The notes beneath the pieces are model-generated. The model did no database searches. It had not been told where the DNA came from and worked only from the letters and a program-made list of their open reading frames with translations. The position numbers and the translations under genes are program-made. From Pseudonocardia alni (GTDB lineage: Bacteria; Actinomycetota; Actinomycetes; Mycobacteriales; Pseudonocardiaceae), in assembly GCF_002813375.1 (NCBI RefSeq), contig NZ_PHUJ01000003.1, forward strand, positions 434,001 through 498,000: 64,000 nucleotides of DNA, written 5' to 3'. Shown here one piece after another: positions 47,425 to 59,103 of this stretch (its first letter is position 1; each line of letters opens with the position of its first letter).

Positions 47425-49551
47425 TCAGGAGGACTTCTCGGTCGCGGCGAGGGTCTCCCGCGCGGCCGTGGCGACGGTGTCGGCGGTGAAGCCGAACTTC
47501 TCGAACAGGGTGGCCTGGTCGGCGCTGGCACCGAAGTGCTCGATCGACACCGACCGGCCGAGCTCACCGACGTAGCGGTACCAGGGCATCGCGATGCCGG
47601 CCTCGACCGAGACACGGGCCCTGACCGCGGTCGGCAGGACAGACTCCCGGTACTGCTCGTCCTGGGCCTCGAACCACTCGACGCACGGCATCGAGACGAC
47701 CCGGGTGCCGACGCCCTCGCCCTCGAGCTGCTCGCGGGCGGCCAGCGCCAGGTGCAGCTCGGAGCCGGTGGCGATGATGATCACCTGAGGGACGCCGGAC
47801 GCGGCCTCGGCGATGACGTAGCCACCGCGGGCGACGCCCTCGGCGGAGGTCCCGGCGACGGTCGGGACGTTCTGCCGGGTCAGGGCGAAGCCGATCGGGC
47901 CGCCGTCGGGCCGCTCCAGGGCGGCCTTCCAGGCGTAGGCGGTCTCGTTGGCGTCGCCGGGGCGCACCATCGACAGGCCGGGAATGGCCCGCAGCGCGGC
48001 GAGGTGCTCGATCGGCTGGTGGGTCGGGCCGTCCTCGCCCAGGCCGATCGAGTCGTGCGTCCACACGTAGATCGGGTTGGTCTTCATCAGCGCGGCCAGC
48101 CGGACGGCGGGGCGCATGTAGTCGGAGAAGACGAGGAACGTGCCGCCGTAGACCCGGGTCGGGCCGTGCAGCGAGATGCCGTTGAGCACCGCGCCCATGG
48201 CGTGCTCGCGGACACCGAAGTGCAGCGTGCGGCCGTAGGGGGAGGTGGTCCACATACCCGTCGACGCCGACTTGGGCCCGAAGGAGTCGGCGCCCTTCAT
48301 CGTGGTGTTGTTCGACTCGGCCAGGTCGGCCGAGCCGCCCCACAGCTCGGGCAGCACCTCGGCGAGAGCGCCGAGCACGGCACCGGAGGCCTTCCGGGTG
48401 GCCATGCCCTTCTCGTCGATGTCCCAGTGCGGCAGGGAGTCCTCCCAGCCGTCCGGCAGCCGGCCCGCCTTCAGCCGCTCCAGGAGCTGCTTGCGCTCGG
48501 GCTCGCGCTCCGCCCACTCGTCGAAGGTGCCCTGCCAGGAGTCGTGCGCGTCGCGCGAGCGCTCGCCGACCGCGCGGGTGTGGGCGAGCACGTCGTCGTC
48601 GACGTCGAACTCCTTGTCCGGGTCGAAGCCCAGGACCCGCTTGACCTCGCGGACCTCGTCGTCGCCCAGCGCGGAACCGTGCGCGGCCCCGGTGTTCATC
48701 TTGTTCGGCGACGGGAAGCCGATCACGGTCTTCAGCACGATGATCGACGGGCGCCCGGTCTCGGCCTTCGCTGCCTCGAGCGCGGCGAGGATGCCGGTGA
48801 CGTTCTCGCCGCCGTCGACGACCTGGACGTGCCAGCCGTAGGACTCGTACCGCTTCGCGGTGTCCTCGTTGAAGGCGATGTTGGTGTCGTCCTCGATGGA
48901 GATCTCGTTCGCGTCGTAGATCACCGTGAGGTTGCCCAGCTCCTGGCGACCGGCCAGCGACGACGCCTCGGAGGTGACGCCCTCCTCGATGTCGCCGTCG
49001 GAGGCGATCACGTAGATCTGGTGGTCGAACGGCGAGGCACCCTCGGGGGCGTCCGGGTCGAACAGGCCGCGCTCGCGGCGGGCCGCGATCGCCATGCCGA
49101 CGGCCGAGGACAACCCCTGGCCCAGCGGGCCGGTGGTCATCTCGACGCCGCGGGTGTGGCCCCACTCCGGGTGGCCCGGGGTCAGCGAGCCCCACTTCCG
49201 CAGCTGCTCCAGGTCCTCCCGCTCCAGGCCGTAGCCGGCGAGGAAGAGCTGGATGTAGAGGGTGAGGCTGGAGTGCCCGGCGGACAGGACGAACCGGTCA
49301 CGGCCCATCCAGTCGGGGTCGGCCGGGTCGTGCCGCATGACGCGCTGGAACAGCGTGTACGCCAGCGGGGCCAGGCTCATCGCGGTGCCGGGGTGTCCGC
49401 TGCCGCACTTCTGGACCGCGTCCGCGGCCAGTACACGGACGGTGTCCACGGCCCTGCGGTCGAGGTCGGTCCAGTCGTCGGGGACGTGCGCGCGGGTGAG
49501 CGCGGCGACGGCGCTGTCCCCGGCGTGGGGGGACGTAGCGGTGTCGGACAA
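47425..49551 (-). CDS. tkt: Transketolase
   Basis: TPP-dependent transfer of two-carbon units in the pentose phosphate pathway. Motifs: [12 protein letters not shown] near residue 51, the TPP motif with [13 protein letters not shown] near residue 180, and the second-domain [17 protein letters not shown]. Length 708. The start is TTG at 49551, preceded by AGGAG with 8-nt spacing; no ATG or GTG fits better. It is first in the operon, with a ~150-nt leader from a TAGGGT box. Confidence 0.96.
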   Translation of the reverse strand: MSDTATSPHAGDSAVAALTRAHVPDDWTDLDRRAVDTVRVLAADAVQKCGSGHPGTAMSLAPLAYTLFQRVMRHDPADPDWMGRDRFVLSAGHSSLTLYIQLFLAGYGLEREDLEQLRKWGSLTPGHPEWGHTRGVEMTTGPLGQGLSSAVGMAIAARRERGLFDPDAPEGASPFDHQIYVIASDGDIEEGVTSEASSLAGRQELGNLTVIYDANEISIEDDTNIAFNEDTAKRYESYGWHVQVVDGGENVTGILAALEAAKAETGRPSIIVLKTVIGFPSPNKMNTGAAHGSALGDDEVREVKRVLGFDPDKEFDVDDDVLAHTRAVGERSRDAHDSWQGTFDEWAEREPERKQLLERLKAGRLPDGWEDSLPHWDIDEKGMATRKASGAVLGALAEVLPELWGGSADLAESNNTTMKGADSFGPKSASTGMWTTSPYGRTLHFGVREHAMGAVLNGISLHGPTRVYGGTFLVFSDYMRPAVRLAALMKTNPIYVWTHDSIGLGEDGPTHQPIEHLAALRAIPGLSMVRPGDANETAYAWKAALERPDGGPIGFALTRQNVPTVAGTSAEGVARGGYVIAEAASGVPQVIIIATGSELHLALAAREQLEGEGVGTRVVSMPCVEWFEAQDEQYRESVLPTAVRARVSVEAGIAMPWYRYVGELGRSVSIEHFGASADQATLFEKFGFTADTVATAARETLAATEKSS

Positions 49552-49710
49552 GGCGATGGCTCCTGTACTCGCGTCGACGAATGTCGGTCTGCCGGTCGTG
49601 GATCCGGATGCCCGCCCGGTGGTCGCGGCCGTTCCGGTGGCGGCGACGTCGGCGGGTGTGTGGTGCGACCCGGATCACCTGGCGGCATCGTCGCCGCCCC
49701 GACGCGGAAC

Positions 49711-49716
49711 ACCCTA
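49711..49716 (-). promoter_or_regulatory. Candidate -10 box of the tkt operon
   Basis: On the minus strand TAGGGT fits the -10 form; transcription near 49704 would give a leader of about 150 nt. No clear -35 element. Confidence 0.4.
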
Positions 49717-49817
49717 CTGCTCACGCCCGCGGCCTGCGGCTTTGCGCCTCGTGGCGATCGGCCGACCGGGCCGCCGGTGACGGCGTACCCGGCGGGCCCG
49801 CGACGCATGCCACCGGT

Positions 49818-49823
49818 TAGCAT
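49818..49823 (+). promoter_or_regulatory. Candidate -10 box of ctaB
   Basis: TAGCAT fits TAnnnT; transcription near 49830 would leave a leader of about 120 nt. No clear -35 element. Confidence 0.4.
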
Positions 49824-49951
49824 CGACGCGCTGTAGAACTAGGGAGGTCGCCACCGCGGCGACCACCCCGTGTCCACGGCACCGAGCCGGTGCGGCCCCC
49901 CGGGCGGCGCGGCACGGGATCACTACGTCGAACCGAGCGAGGTACGGACAG

Positions 49952-50983
49952 GTGAGCGCACCCGCGTCAGGGCGGAGCCGGGCCGACGAGGCCGGGATCC
50001 CGGCCGAGCACGTCCCGGCCGGACCGGACGCCGCGCCGGCGGCGACGCCCCCCGCGACGACCGTGGTGGTGCCGGCGGCACCGGTCGGGCGTCTCGCGCG
50101 CGTCCGCGCCACGGTGGCGGCGTATCTGGGCCTCACCAAGACGCGGATCATCGAGCAGCTGCTCGTGGTCACCGTGCCCGCCATGTTCCTGGCCCAGCGC
50201 GGTGTGCCGTCACTGTTGCTGATCGCGGCCACCCTGGTCGGCGGCGCGATGGCCGCGGCCGCGGCGCACGCGCTGAACTGCGTCGTCGACGCCGATATCG
50301 ACCAGAAGATGGCGCGCACCGCCCGCCGCCCGCTGGCGAGGGGACAGGTCCCCACCCGCAACGCGCTGGTGTTCGGCCTGGTCCTGGCCGCGCTGAGCTC
50401 GGTGTGGCTGGGTCTGACCACGAACTGGCTGGCCGCCGTGCTGTCGCTGGCGGCGATCGCGTTCTACGTGCTCGTGTACACGATGCTGCTCAAGCGGCGG
50501 ACCTCGCAGAACATCGTGTGGGGCGGCGCCGCGGGCTGCATGCCGGTGGTGATCGGCTGGGCCGCGGTGACCGGCACCGTCGAGTGGCCCGCGCTGGTCA
50601 TGTTCGGTGTGATCTTCTTCTGGACGCCGCCGCACTTCTGGGCGCTGGCGATGCGCTACCGCGAGGACTACGCCGCCGCCGGGGTGCCGATGCTCCCGGT
50701 CGTGGCGCCCGCGCCGGCGGTGTCGGTGCGGATCGTGGTCTACAGCTGGGTGATGGTGGCCTGGAGCCTGCTCCTGCTGCCGGCGACGTCGTGGGTGTAC
50801 CTCGCGGTGGCGCTGCTCGGCGGGGCGTACTTCGTGTTCCGGGCGCACCGGCTGCACCACCAGGTGAAGTCCGGCGGCGAGATCTCCCCGATGCCGCTGT
50901 TCCACCTGTCGAACATCTACCTGTGCGTGCTGTTCGCGGCGATCGCCGTCGACGCCGCGCTGGGGCTGCCGGTCCTGTTCTGA
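49952..50983 (+). CDS. ctaB: Protohaem IX farnesyltransferase (haem O synthase)
   Basis: Membrane prenyltransferase that attaches farnesyl to haem B, the first step to haem A of cytochrome aa3 oxidase. The 343-residue protein has a ~45-residue Pro/Ala-rich leader, about eight membrane spans and the two aspartate-rich motifs: [20 protein letters not shown] near residue 110 and [13 protein letters not shown] near residue 235. GTG start with GGTACGGACAG upstream. It diverges from tkt, as in mycobacteria, and converges on an amidase with 4 bp between stops. ctaA, the next enzyme, lies 7 kb away. Confidence 0.95.
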   Translation: MSAPASGRSRADEAGIPAEHVPAGPDAAPAATPPATTVVVPAAPVGRLARVRATVAAYLGLTKTRIIEQLLVVTVPAMFLAQRGVPSLLLIAATLVGGAMAAAAAHALNCVVDADIDQKMARTARRPLARGQVPTRNALVFGLVLAALSSVWLGLTTNWLAAVLSLAAIAFYVLVYTMLLKRRTSQNIVWGGAAGCMPVVIGWAAVTGTVEWPALVMFGVIFFWTPPHFWALAMRYREDYAAAGVPMLPVVAPAPAVSVRIVVYSWVMVAWSLLLLPATSWVYLAVALLGGAYFVFRAHRLHHQVKSGGEISPMPLFHLSNIYLCVLFAAIAVDAALGLPVLF

Positions 50984-50987
50984 CCGG

Positions 50988-52055
50988 TCACCCACGGCCC
51001 GGCGCGGGGGCGACGGCCGCGGGCGGGACCACCCGCTCGACCAGGTCCAGCAGCGCCGCATCCGCCCCGTGCCGGGCGACGATCTGCAGCCCGACCGGGC
51101 AGCCGTCGGGTCCTGTACCGGCGGGAACGCTCACCGCCGGGTGGCCGGACAGGTTGAACGCCCACGTCAGAGCCACGTTCATCCGGCCGCCGGGACCGTC
51201 GTGGCCGTGTGGGCCGGCGGGCGTGGTCGGGGTCAGCAGCAGGTCCGCCGCCGCGAACACCGTGGCGGGCACGGCCTCGCCGGGTGTCCGCGGCGCGGCT
51301 CGTCCCGCGCGCCGCGCCGCCCACGCCGGGGCCGGGTCGGGCAGCCGGACCGGCGTCGCGATCTCGGTGATCCCGGCACGGGCGAGCAGCTCCCGGGCGG
51401 CCGTCGCGGCAACCGCGACCACCACGGGGTCGGGCTCGGCGTCGAGACCGAGGTCGGCCGACCACACCGCCGTCGCCGGCGCCGCCACCGGCCGGGCCGG
51501 CCGGCGCGGGCGGGCGACGGCGTCGAGCCACGGCCGCAGCAGTGCCGGGTCCCGTACCAGCACACCGGGTACCGCGAGACCGCGCGGGTCGGCCGACGGG
51601 ACGAGCCCCGCGGTCGGCTTGTAGCCGAGCACGCCGCACCAGGCCGCGGGGATGCGGACCGACCCGGCGCCGTCCGAGCCGGTGGCCATCCCGACGACTC
51701 CGGCGGCGACGGCGGCCGCGGATCCGGCGGAGGACCCACCGGGGGAGCGGTCGGCCCGCCACGGGTTGCGGGTGGGGCCCCGGTCGGTCCATCCCCACGT
51801 CTGGTGGCCGCCCGGACGCGGCACCGGGGTCGCCCCGATCGGGACGGCACCGGCGGCGAGCAGCGCGCGCACGGCCGGGGTGCGGTGCCCGTGCAGCCCT
51901 TTCACCGCGATCGGCAGGCCGGCGAGCGGACCCGGTACGGCGGGGCCGGGGACGGGCACGTCGTGGTCGTCGTGCCGCAGGAACGCCCGCAGCCAGGGCT
52001 CGGTGCGGTCGCGGCGGTCCCGTGCCACCGCGACCGCGCCCGGACCGGTGCTCAC
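50988..52055 (-). CDS. Amidase-signature family protein, short form
   Basis: Ser-cisSer-Lys amidohydrolase. The catalytic lysine lies in [13 protein letters not shown] near residue 50, and the Gly/Ser-rich signature [14 protein letters not shown] near residue 105 with [12 protein letters not shown] holds both serines. So the triad is complete. At 355 residues it is about 100 shorter than usual, with a reduced segment between the signature and the C-terminal [13 protein letters not shown]. Substrate unknown. The GTG start overlaps the peptidase stop by 4 nt, which ties it to the preceding hydrolase. Confidence 0.85.
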   Translation of the reverse strand: MSTGPGAVAVARDRRDRTEPWLRAFLRHDDHDVPVPGPAVPGPLAGLPIAVKGLHGHRTPAVRALLAAGAVPIGATPVPRPGGHQTWGWTDRGPTRNPWRADRSPGGSSAGSAAAVAAGVVGMATGSDGAGSVRIPAAWCGVLGYKPTAGLVPSADPRGLAVPGVLVRDPALLRPWLDAVARPRRPARPVAAPATAVWSADLGLDAEPDPVVVAVAATAARELLARAGITEIATPVRLPDPAPAWAARRAGRAAPRTPGEAVPATVFAAADLLLTPTTPAGPHGHDGPGGRMNVALTWAFNLSGHPAVSVPAGTGPDGCPVGLQIVARHGADAALLDLVERVVPPAAVAPAPGRG

Positions 52056-54118
52056 CGCAGCAGGTCCGGGGTCTCCCACTCCTCGCCCAGCACGTGGTGG
52101 TCCAGGAACGCCCACACCGTCCGGTACCAGACCTTCGCGTGGTTCGGCGCGAGCACCCAGTGGTTCTCGTCGGGGAAGTACAGGAACCGGTGCGGGTTCG
52201 CCGCCGGGTCGGCCTGCCGCGACACCAGGTCCCACCAGAGCCGCAAGCCCTCGCCGATCGGGACGCGGTGGTCGCGGTCGCCGTGGATCACGAGCATCGG
52301 GGTGACGATCGCGTCGGCGTGGTGGTGCGGGCTGTGGGCCTGCGCCATCTCCGGGGTCATCTCGGTGAGCCAGTAGTCGGCGTGGTCGGTCGTGGGGCCG
52401 AACTGGTCGAGCGCCCACAGGCTGGCGTGGGTGACGACCGCGGCGAACCGGTCGGTGTGCCCGGCGACCCAGTTGGCCATGTAACCGCCGAAGGACCCGC
52501 CCATCGCCGCGGTGCGGGTGCCGTCGATCTCCGGCCGGGCGACGGCGGCATCGGTGGCCGCCATCAGGTCGGTGAACGGCGTCCCGCCCCAGGCGCCCCA
52601 GCCCCGCTGGACGAAGTCCTGGCCGTAGCCGGTCGACAGCGCCGGGTCGGGCAGCAGCACGGCCCAGCCGCGGGCGGCCATCAGCCACGGGTTCCACCGC
52701 CACGACCAGGCGTTCCAGCTGGCCAGCGGGCCGCCGTGGATCCACAGCAGCAGCGGCACCGGATGCGCGGCGTCGGCGCCGTCGGGCAGGACCAGCCAGG
52801 CGCGGACCCGGGTGCCGTCGGCGGCGGTGGTCTCGAGCTCGGTGAGGGTGCCCGGCAGCGCGGGCGCCTGCGCCGGCGCGGGCAGCAGCTCCGGCTCGGC
52901 GTCGCGGCCGTCGGCGGGCACCCGGACCGGGGTCGGGGGAGCGTCGTAGGCGTGGCGCACGGCGTAGACCCACCGCCCGTCCGGCGACGGGCACGGGTCG
53001 GAGTAGGTGCCGTGGTCGCCGGTCAGGCGGGTGACGGTGTCGTCCTGCGGTGTCGGGCCCGGCACGACCCGGAACAGCGGGCCGCGACCGTCCTCGTCGG
53101 CGGTCACGACGAGCGCGGCCGAGTCGTGCGTCCAGCGCGCCGAGGTGGGCCAGCGGTCCCAGCCGGGCGCGACCGGGCGCGGCTCGCCGCCGTCGAGCGG
53201 GATCAGCACGAGGTCGATCCGCGGCGCGGTCTCCGGGGTGGACACCCGCTCGCGCAGCGCGACGACGGTGCGCCCGTCGGGGCTGATCCGGGGCGTGCCG
53301 TACTCGTGGCCGTCGTCGGTGGTGAGGTCGGTGCGCGCGCCGGTGACGGTGTCGACGACGACGAGCCCGGGGCGCCAGGTGCCGTGCCCGTGCGCCCGGT
53401 GCCAGCCGGTGACCACGCGCGCCCCGTCGGGGGAGACGGCGAAGGAGGTCTCGTCCAGTGCACGGCCGGGCGCGGGGGTGAGGTCCGTCCAGGGGTCGGC
53501 GTCGGTCCCGTCCGGTTCCCCGGAGCCGCCACGGGGGACATCGGCGCGGGGCGGGGCGAGCAGCAGCCGCTCCTCGTCCGGGCCGAGGTCGTGGTCCCAG
53601 TGCCGCACCGGGTAGCCGGTGTGCAGGATCGCGGTGACCTTGCCCTCGGTGCGGGCGGTGCGCCGCCGCTCGTCGTCGGCGGTGGTGACCGACCCGGGCA
53701 GGGTCGGTGCGGAGACGACCACCGTCCCCGCGTCGGCCGCGACGGCGACGTCCGAGATGCCACCGGGGCGCGACCCCGCCGGTTCGGCCTCGCCGCCGGC
53801 GGCCGGCAGCCGCCACAGCGAGGTCGGCGGCTCGGCCTCGCCCGCCGTGTCCGGGTCCGGCCGGGCCGACCGGAACAGCAGGTCACCGTCGGGGGTGAAG
53901 ACCGGCCCGGACTCGCCGGCCGCGCCCCGGGTCAGCCGCCGCGCCGGGGCCTCGCCCGCGGGGTCGACCTCCCACAGCGCGGTCCGGTAGCGGGTGCCGT
54001 CGGCGTCGAGCTCGGAGACCCCGGTGACCAGCCGCGTGCCGTCGGGGGACAGGGCGAGCCCGCCGAGGCGGGGGAGCGCGACGTAGGCGTCGAGGTCGTG
54101 GAAGGGGGTGTCGGTCAC
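52052..54118 (-). CDS. S9-family serine peptidase (acylaminoacyl-peptidase-like)
   Basis: A cytoplasmic peptidase of 688 residues. The N-terminal two thirds form a beta-propeller with repeated SPDG strands. The C-terminal alpha/beta-hydrolase has the nucleophile serine in [11 protein letters not shown] near residue 539, the acid in [10 protein letters not shown] and the histidine in PDENHWVL, so the triad is complete. No signal peptide. The GTG at 54118 sits 7 nt after TAGAAC, suggesting a leaderless start; an upstream in-frame start at 54139 would add seven residues. The amidase overlaps its end, a possible peptide-degrading pair. Confidence 0.9.
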   Translation of the reverse strand: MTDTPFHDLDAYVALPRLGGLALSPDGTRLVTGVSELDADGTRYRTALWEVDPAGEAPARRLTRGAAGESGPVFTPDGDLLFRSARPDPDTAGEAEPPTSLWRLPAAGGEAEPAGSRPGGISDVAVAADAGTVVVSAPTLPGSVTTADDERRRTARTEGKVTAILHTGYPVRHWDHDLGPDEERLLLAPPRADVPRGGSGEPDGTDADPWTDLTPAPGRALDETSFAVSPDGARVVTGWHRAHGHGTWRPGLVVVDTVTGARTDLTTDDGHEYGTPRISPDGRTVVALRERVSTPETAPRIDLVLIPLDGGEPRPVAPGWDRWPTSARWTHDSAALVVTADEDGRGPLFRVVPGPTPQDDTVTRLTGDHGTYSDPCPSPDGRWVYAVRHAYDAPPTPVRVPADGRDAEPELLPAPAQAPALPGTLTELETTAADGTRVRAWLVLPDGADAAHPVPLLLWIHGGPLASWNAWSWRWNPWLMAARGWAVLLPDPALSTGYGQDFVQRGWGAWGGTPFTDLMAATDAAVARPEIDGTRTAAMGGSFGGYMANWVAGHTDRFAAVVTHASLWALDQFGPTTDHADYWLTEMTPEMAQAHSPHHHADAIVTPMLVIHGDRDHRVPIGEGLRLWWDLVSRQADPAANPHRFLYFPDENHWVLAPNHAKVWYRTVWAFLDHHVLGEEWETPDLLR

Positions 54119-54125
54119 GCCGTCG

Positions 54126-54131
54126 GTTCTA
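54126..54131 (-). promoter_or_regulatory. Candidate -10 box of the S9 peptidase gene
   Basis: On the minus strand TAGAAC ends 7 nt before the GTG at 54118. The final base departs from TAnnnT, but the spacing matches the other leaderless genes here. Confidence 0.4.
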
Positions 54132-54170
54132 CCGCACACCGCGCGGCGGACCGACCCCGTTCCGGACCCG

Positions 54171-55142
<972 letters not shown>

Positions 55143-55188
55143 GTGTCCTCCTCGTCGCTCGCCGCTGCTGACGGGCCCGATCATGCCC

Positions 55189-56028
55189 TCACGCGTCGCG
55201 GCGGAGCATCCGGGACACGAGCACGACCGCGGCGGCGGCGAACCAGCCCGCCGCGAGCCCGGTGCTCGACACGAGCCCGGCGGTCGGCAGCGGGTCGCGC
55301 AGCACGTCGACCCCGGCGGCCCAGCCGTCGGTGAGCAGGAACGGGCGGATCGGCTCCAGGGCGGGGATCGCGCCGAGCACCCCGGACAGGATGATCCCGC
55401 CGAGCACCGAGGACAGCACCACCAGCGGGTGCTCGGTGAACGACGACACCGCCAGCGCCACCGCGCCGACCGCGGCGAGCTGACCCAGCGTCCACAGCGC
55501 GGCCAGGGCGATCCGGCCGGCCGCTGACGTCAGGTCCAGCACCGAGCCGGACATCGTCAGCAGCGCGCCGCCGTCGCCGACGACCGCGGGGGGCCCGATC
55601 AGCGCCCACCCCGCCACCAGCCCGACCACGCAGACCACCACGACCGCGACCGCGGCCACCACCAGCACCCCGAACGCCTTCATCGCGACCAGCCGAAGCC
55701 GCCCCACCGGAGCCAGCAGCAGCCCGCGCAGGGTGCCGTGCTGGGCCTCCCCGGCGATCGCGTCCGCCGCCGCGACGGTGACCACCAGCGGCAGCAGCAG
55801 CGCCATCAGCAGGGTCAGCGCCGCGACGGGCAGGGTCAGCCCGTTGCCGACGACCTCCGAGAGCAGGCCACGGCGCGGCCCGTCGGCCAGCACGAGCCCG
55901 ACCGCGATCAGGACCGGCACCGCCCCGAGCAGCGCGACCATCACCCAGGTCCGGGGCCTGCGCAGCACCCAGCGCAGCTCGGCACCGAGCAGCCGACGCC
56001 ACGACACCGGCCGGGGCGGGGCGCTCAC
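55189..56028 (-). CDS. ABC transporter permease (ABC-2 type)
   Basis: A 279-residue membrane protein with about six spans and a basic N-terminus (SWRRLLGAELRWVLRRPRTW). The AGEAQHGTLRGLLLAPVGR segment is the coupling-helix motif of ABC-2 and NatB-like permeases. The GTG at 56028 overlaps the ATPase stop, so the two form one transporter. Substrate not predictable; antibiotic or lipid export is common for the class. Confidence 0.87.
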   Translation of the reverse strand: MSAPPRPVSWRRLLGAELRWVLRRPRTWVMVALLGAVPVLIAVGLVLADGPRRGLLSEVVGNGLTLPVAALTLLMALLLPLVVTVAAADAIAGEAQHGTLRGLLLAPVGRLRLVAMKAFGVLVVAAVAVVVVCVVGLVAGWALIGPPAVVGDGGALLTMSGSVLDLTSAAGRIALAALWTLGQLAAVGAVALAVSSFTEHPLVVLSSVLGGIILSGVLGAIPALEPIRPFLLTDGWAAGVDVLRDPLPTAGLVSSTGLAAGWFAAAAVVLVSRMLRRDA

Positions 56029-56993
56029 GCGTCGCCCTCGGTGATCCGGGTGAACAGCTCCTCCAGGCCGGTGCGGCGCCGGGCCAGCCCGTGCACCGCC
56101 ACTCCGGCCCCGACGAGGCCGGCGAACAGCCGCGGCCCGTCGGCGTCGGCGGCCAGGACGACGGCCGCGCCCTCGGCCCGGGCGTCGGCGCCCGCGGCCC
56201 CGAGCTCCCGCAGCGCCGCCGCCGGGTCGGTGGTCGCGATCTCCCAGTCGCCGTCGGCGGCGCCGAGCAGCCGGTCCAGCGGTCCCGTCGCGAGCAGCGC
56301 GCCCTGCTTGAGCACGGCCACGTGCGTGCACACCGCCTCGACCTCCGACAGCAGGTGCGACGACAGCAGCACCGTCGCCCCGCCCGCCCGCAGCTCGGCG
56401 ACGATCGTCCGGATCTCCCGTGTCCCTGCCGGGTCGAGGCCGTTGGTGGGTTCGTCGAGCACGACGAGCCGTCGCGGGACGAGCAGCGCCGCGGCCAGCC
56501 CGAGGCGCTGCTTCATCCCGAGGGAGTAGCCGCGGAACCGGCGCCCGGCGGCCGCGGCCAGCCCGACCCGCTCCAGTGCCGCCCCCACCGCGGGCCGCAC
56601 CTCGCCCGGCGCGAGCCGCGGCTCGGTCGCCGCGACCCGGCGCAGGTTCTCCCGCCCGGACAGGAACGGGTGGAACCCCGGCCCCTCGACCAGCGCGCCC
56701 ACGTCGGGGAGCGTCGTGGCGAGCCCACCCGGTACCGGGAGCCCGAGCAGCTCGACGCTGCCCGAGGTCGGCGTGGTCAGCCCGAGCAGCATCCGGATCA
56801 GCGTCGTCTTGCCCGAGCCGTTGGGGCCGAGCATCCCGAACACCGACCCGGCCGGGACGTCGAGGTCCACGCCGTCGACGGCGGTGACCCGCCCGAACAC
56901 CTTGCGCAGGTCCCGGACGCGGGCGGCCGGGTGCTGCTCGTCCGCGGCCCCGTCCGCCACGTGGCCGGCGGGGGCGGTGCGGGTGGTCGTCAC
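56025..56993 (-). CDS. ABC transporter ATP-binding protein (BcrA-like)
   Basis: A 322-residue ATPase. Walker A GPNGSGKTT lies near residue 52, the signature reads YSLGMKQRLGLA, Walker B LVVLDEPTNGLDP and the switch histidine SSHLLSEVE. All are intact. A C-terminal domain of ~100 residues follows, as in bacitracin-type exporters. The GTG at 56993 overlaps the LolA-like gene stop and the ATPase stop overlaps the permease start, so three proteins are made together. Confidence 0.9.
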   Translation of the reverse strand: MTTTRTAPAGHVADGAADEQHPAARVRDLRKVFGRVTAVDGVDLDVPAGSVFGMLGPNGSGKTTLIRMLLGLTTPTSGSVELLGLPVPGGLATTLPDVGALVEGPGFHPFLSGRENLRRVAATEPRLAPGEVRPAVGAALERVGLAAAAGRRFRGYSLGMKQRLGLAAALLVPRRLVVLDEPTNGLDPAGTREIRTIVAELRAGGATVLLSSHLLSEVEAVCTHVAVLKQGALLATGPLDRLLGAADGDWEIATTDPAAALRELGAAGADARAEGAAVVLAADADGPRLFAGLVGAGVAVHGLARRRTGLEELFTRITEGDA

Positions 56994-58048
56994 CGGGCCA
57001 GGGCCTCGCCGAGGACGTCCGGGCCGACGGCACCGGCGGCGACGCGGCCGTCGCCGGCCAGGATCGCCGAGCCCGCGTTCGTGGTGATCTCGCGGCCGGC
57101 GCCCCACGGTCCGGACACCGGGGTGCCGAGCGCGGACAGGTCCGGGCCCTGCTGGTCGCCGGAGCGCTGCGGGACGCGGCCGACGACCACGGTGTCCCAG
57201 CCCTCGCCGACGACGGTCGGCGCGGCGGCCCGTGCGGGCGTGCCGCCGGGGCCCCCGGGGCCGGGCTGCTCCAGCGTCCCGGCGGTGCCGTCGCGGACGG
57301 TGGCGCCGGGCGGCGGGGTGAAGGTGAACAGGGCCGGGTCCTGCGGGCCGAACGTGACGTCGTCGAACCCGACCCGCAGCACCGGGTCGGTCCCGGCGCC
57401 GAGGACGGTCAGCTCCAGCGGGGTCCGGGTCTGCGCGTCGACGGCGGCGCGGACCTCGCGCAGCACGGTGCGCTCACCGGCCTCCGGCGCCAGGACCAGG
57501 GTGTAGGCGGGGCGGCCGGCGACCTCGGTGGTGCCGTCGACCCGCAGCACGCTGGTGGCGCTCAGCCGCGCGACGACGGCCCGGGCGACCGCGGCCGGGT
57601 CCTTCGCGGCGTCGGCGTCCGGGGCGTGTCCCCGGCTCGGGAACCGGGTCGCGGTGCGGTCGGTGGAGTCGTAGGCCCAGGTCGTGGCGCCGTCGCGGAC
57701 GTAGGTGCGCTCGCCGTCGTCGCTCGGGACGGCGAGGCGGCCGTCGCCCGTCCCGTCGGACCAGACCCGCGCGGTGGAGGTGCCGTCGGTCAGCCCGTCG
57801 GAGGGCAGTCCCGGCACGGCGGGAAGCCCCAGCCGGTTGTCGACGGCGACGGTGCCGGCCAGCGCGACCGGCTCCGCGGCGACGACCGAGGCGACGAGCT
57901 GCTCCGGGGTGACGGGCGGCAGCTCGGGGGCGGCGGAGGCCCGCGTGGTGAGCAGGCCCGCCGACAGCGACACGGTGAGGGCGACGGCGAGGGCGGCTGC
58001 GAGGGCCACGGCGATCCCGCCGCGTCGCAACCGGGATGCGGAGGTCAT
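56990..58048 (-). CDS. Secreted LolA-like / DUF2092-type protein
   Basis: A 352-residue exported protein. Residues 1-38 form a signal peptide (basic SRLRRGG, Ala/Leu core, A-S-A-A cleavage zone). The mature part resembles the LolA/RseB half-barrel: TPEQLVASVVAAEPVALAGTV at the start, then VRDGATTWAYDSTDRTATRFP and VAGRPAYTLVLAPEAG, typical of lipid- or sigma-regulator-like outer-surface proteins. No lipobox cysteine is visible. Stop/start overlap with the ABC ATPase suggests it is the extracytoplasmic partner of that transporter. The longer upstream frame is GC noise. Confidence 0.8.
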   Translation of the reverse strand: MTSASRLRRGGIAVALAAALAVALTVSLSAGLLTTRASAAPELPPVTPEQLVASVVAAEPVALAGTVAVDNRLGLPAVPGLPSDGLTDGTSTARVWSDGTGDGRLAVPSDDGERTYVRDGATTWAYDSTDRTATRFPSRGHAPDADAAKDPAAVARAVVARLSATSVLRVDGTTEVAGRPAYTLVLAPEAGERTVLREVRAAVDAQTRTPLELTVLGAGTDPVLRVGFDDVTFGPQDPALFTFTPPPGATVRDGTAGTLEQPGPGGPGGTPARAAAPTVVGEGWDTVVVGRVPQRSGDQQGPDLSALGTPVSGPWGAGREITTNAGSAILAGDGRVAAGAVGPDVLGEALAR

Positions 58049-58064
58049 GACCCCAGAGTGCCCG

Positions 58065-58070
58065 AGTATC
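58065..58070 (-). promoter_or_regulatory. Candidate -10 box of the LolA-like/ABC operon
   Basis: On the minus strand GATACT resembles TATACT and would start transcription about 10 nt before the ATG at 58048. Confidence 0.4.
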
Positions 58071-58101
58071 ACCCGATCGTGCAGCGGCCGGTCGGACCGA
58101 C

Positions 58102-59088
58102 TCAGACCGACACGGCGGCGGGCTCGGGCGCGGCGGTGTCCGCGGGGTCGCCGGTCGGGGTGGCGCGGGGGTCGACGGGGGCCGGGCGGGTCGCGGTGCC
58201 GGCCCACACCCAGGCGGCCGCGGCGGCGGTCAACCCGGCGCCGAGCACGTGCAGCGAGACCAGCAGCTCCGGGACCCCGAGGGCGTACTGGACACCGCCG
58301 AGCGCGCCCTGGGCGAGGACGACCACGACGAGCACCCGGAACCGGCGCAGCAGCGCCGGTGGGGCGGACACCGCGTGCAGCAGGAACCCGAGCCCGACCA
58401 GGGTGCCGAGGTAGAGGAACAGCGTGTCGACGTGCAGCTGCGCGAGCGCCGGGATCGGCACGTCCAGGCGCGGGGTCTCCGGGTCCCCGCCGTGCGGACC
58501 GGCCGCGGTGACCAGTGTCCCCGCGACGAGCAGGACGGCCAGCACGGCGGTGGAGAACAGCACCAGACCGCGTCCGCCGGCGGGGACCGTGCGGGTCACC
58601 GGGCCGTCGGCCTCGCCTGCGGCGCCGACGAGCAGCACCGCGAACCAGACCAGCACCATCGAGGCCAGGAAGTGCAGCATCACCGTCCACCAGGCCAGCC
58701 CGAGCAGCACGGTGATCCCGCCGATGGCGGCCTGCGCGACGACGCCGAGCGGCATCGCCAGCGCCAGCCCGGTGAGGCGGCGCCGCCGCGGCCGGGTGGC
58801 CAGGGCGCCGAGCAGCGCGGCGCCCGCGGTGAGGACGACGAGGACGCCCAGCAGTCGATTGCCGAACTCGATCCACATGTGCAGCGGCGCGATCTCGGCG
58901 TGGTCGACCGGGATCATGCTGCCCGGCTCGCACTGCGGCCAGGTCGAGCAGCCGAGGCCGGAGCCGGTGACCCGGACGACCGAGCCGGTCACCCCGATCC
59001 CGATCTGGGCGATCAGGTTCGCGATCGCCAGCCGGCGCATCAGCACCGGGGGGGTGGAGGGCACGCGCGACAGCAGCACACTACGCAT
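58102..59088 (-). CDS. ctaA: Haem A synthase
   Basis: Membrane mono-oxygenase that converts haem O to haem A. The 328-residue protein has about eight spans and an extracellular cysteine pair in GCSTWPQCEPG. Its four conserved histidines lie in PLHMWIEFGNRLLG, VMLHFLAS, AQLHVDTLF and VSLHVLGAG. I give the ATG at 59088, 15 nt after the ABC permease stop. A TACGAT box overlaps it and lies 7 nt before an in-frame GTG at 59079, so a leaderless start three codons later is possible. Confidence 0.94.
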   Translation of the reverse strand: MRSVLLSRVPSTPPVLMRRLAIANLIAQIGIGVTGSVVRVTGSGLGCSTWPQCEPGSMIPVDHAEIAPLHMWIEFGNRLLGVLVVLTAGAALLGALATRPRRRRLTGLALAMPLGVVAQAAIGGITVLLGLAWWTVMLHFLASMVLVWFAVLLVGAAGEADGPVTRTVPAGGRGLVLFSTAVLAVLLVAGTLVTAAGPHGGDPETPRLDVPIPALAQLHVDTLFLYLGTLVGLGFLLHAVSAPPALLRRFRVLVVVVLAQGALGGVQYALGVPELLVSLHVLGAGLTAAAAAWVWAGTATRPAPVDPRATPTGDPADTAAPEPAAVSV

Positions 59089-59092
59089 CGTA
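59087..59092 (-). promoter_or_regulatory. Candidate -10 box at the ctaA start
   Basis: On the minus strand TACGAT fits TAnnnT, overlaps the annotated ATG and ends 7 nt before the in-frame GTG at 59079. If used, ctaA would have its own leaderless message. Confidence 0.4.
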
Positions 59093-59103
59093 GAAGACGG
59101 GGC

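Larger units (their letters stand above)
49552..49951. other. Divergent intergenic region tkt-ctaB
   Basis: About 400 bp without a credible gene. It holds a minus-strand TAGGGT -10 box at 49711-49716 for the pentose phosphate operon and a plus-strand TAGCAT at 49818-49823 for ctaB, each leaving a leader of 120-150 nt. I see no recognisable operator. Confidence 0.55.

Noticed and set aside
58049..58933. Upstream extension of the LolA-like gene to 58933
   Set aside because: The extension overlaps ctaA antisense and is Arg/Pro-rich noise; the ATG at 58048 begins a clear signal peptide.
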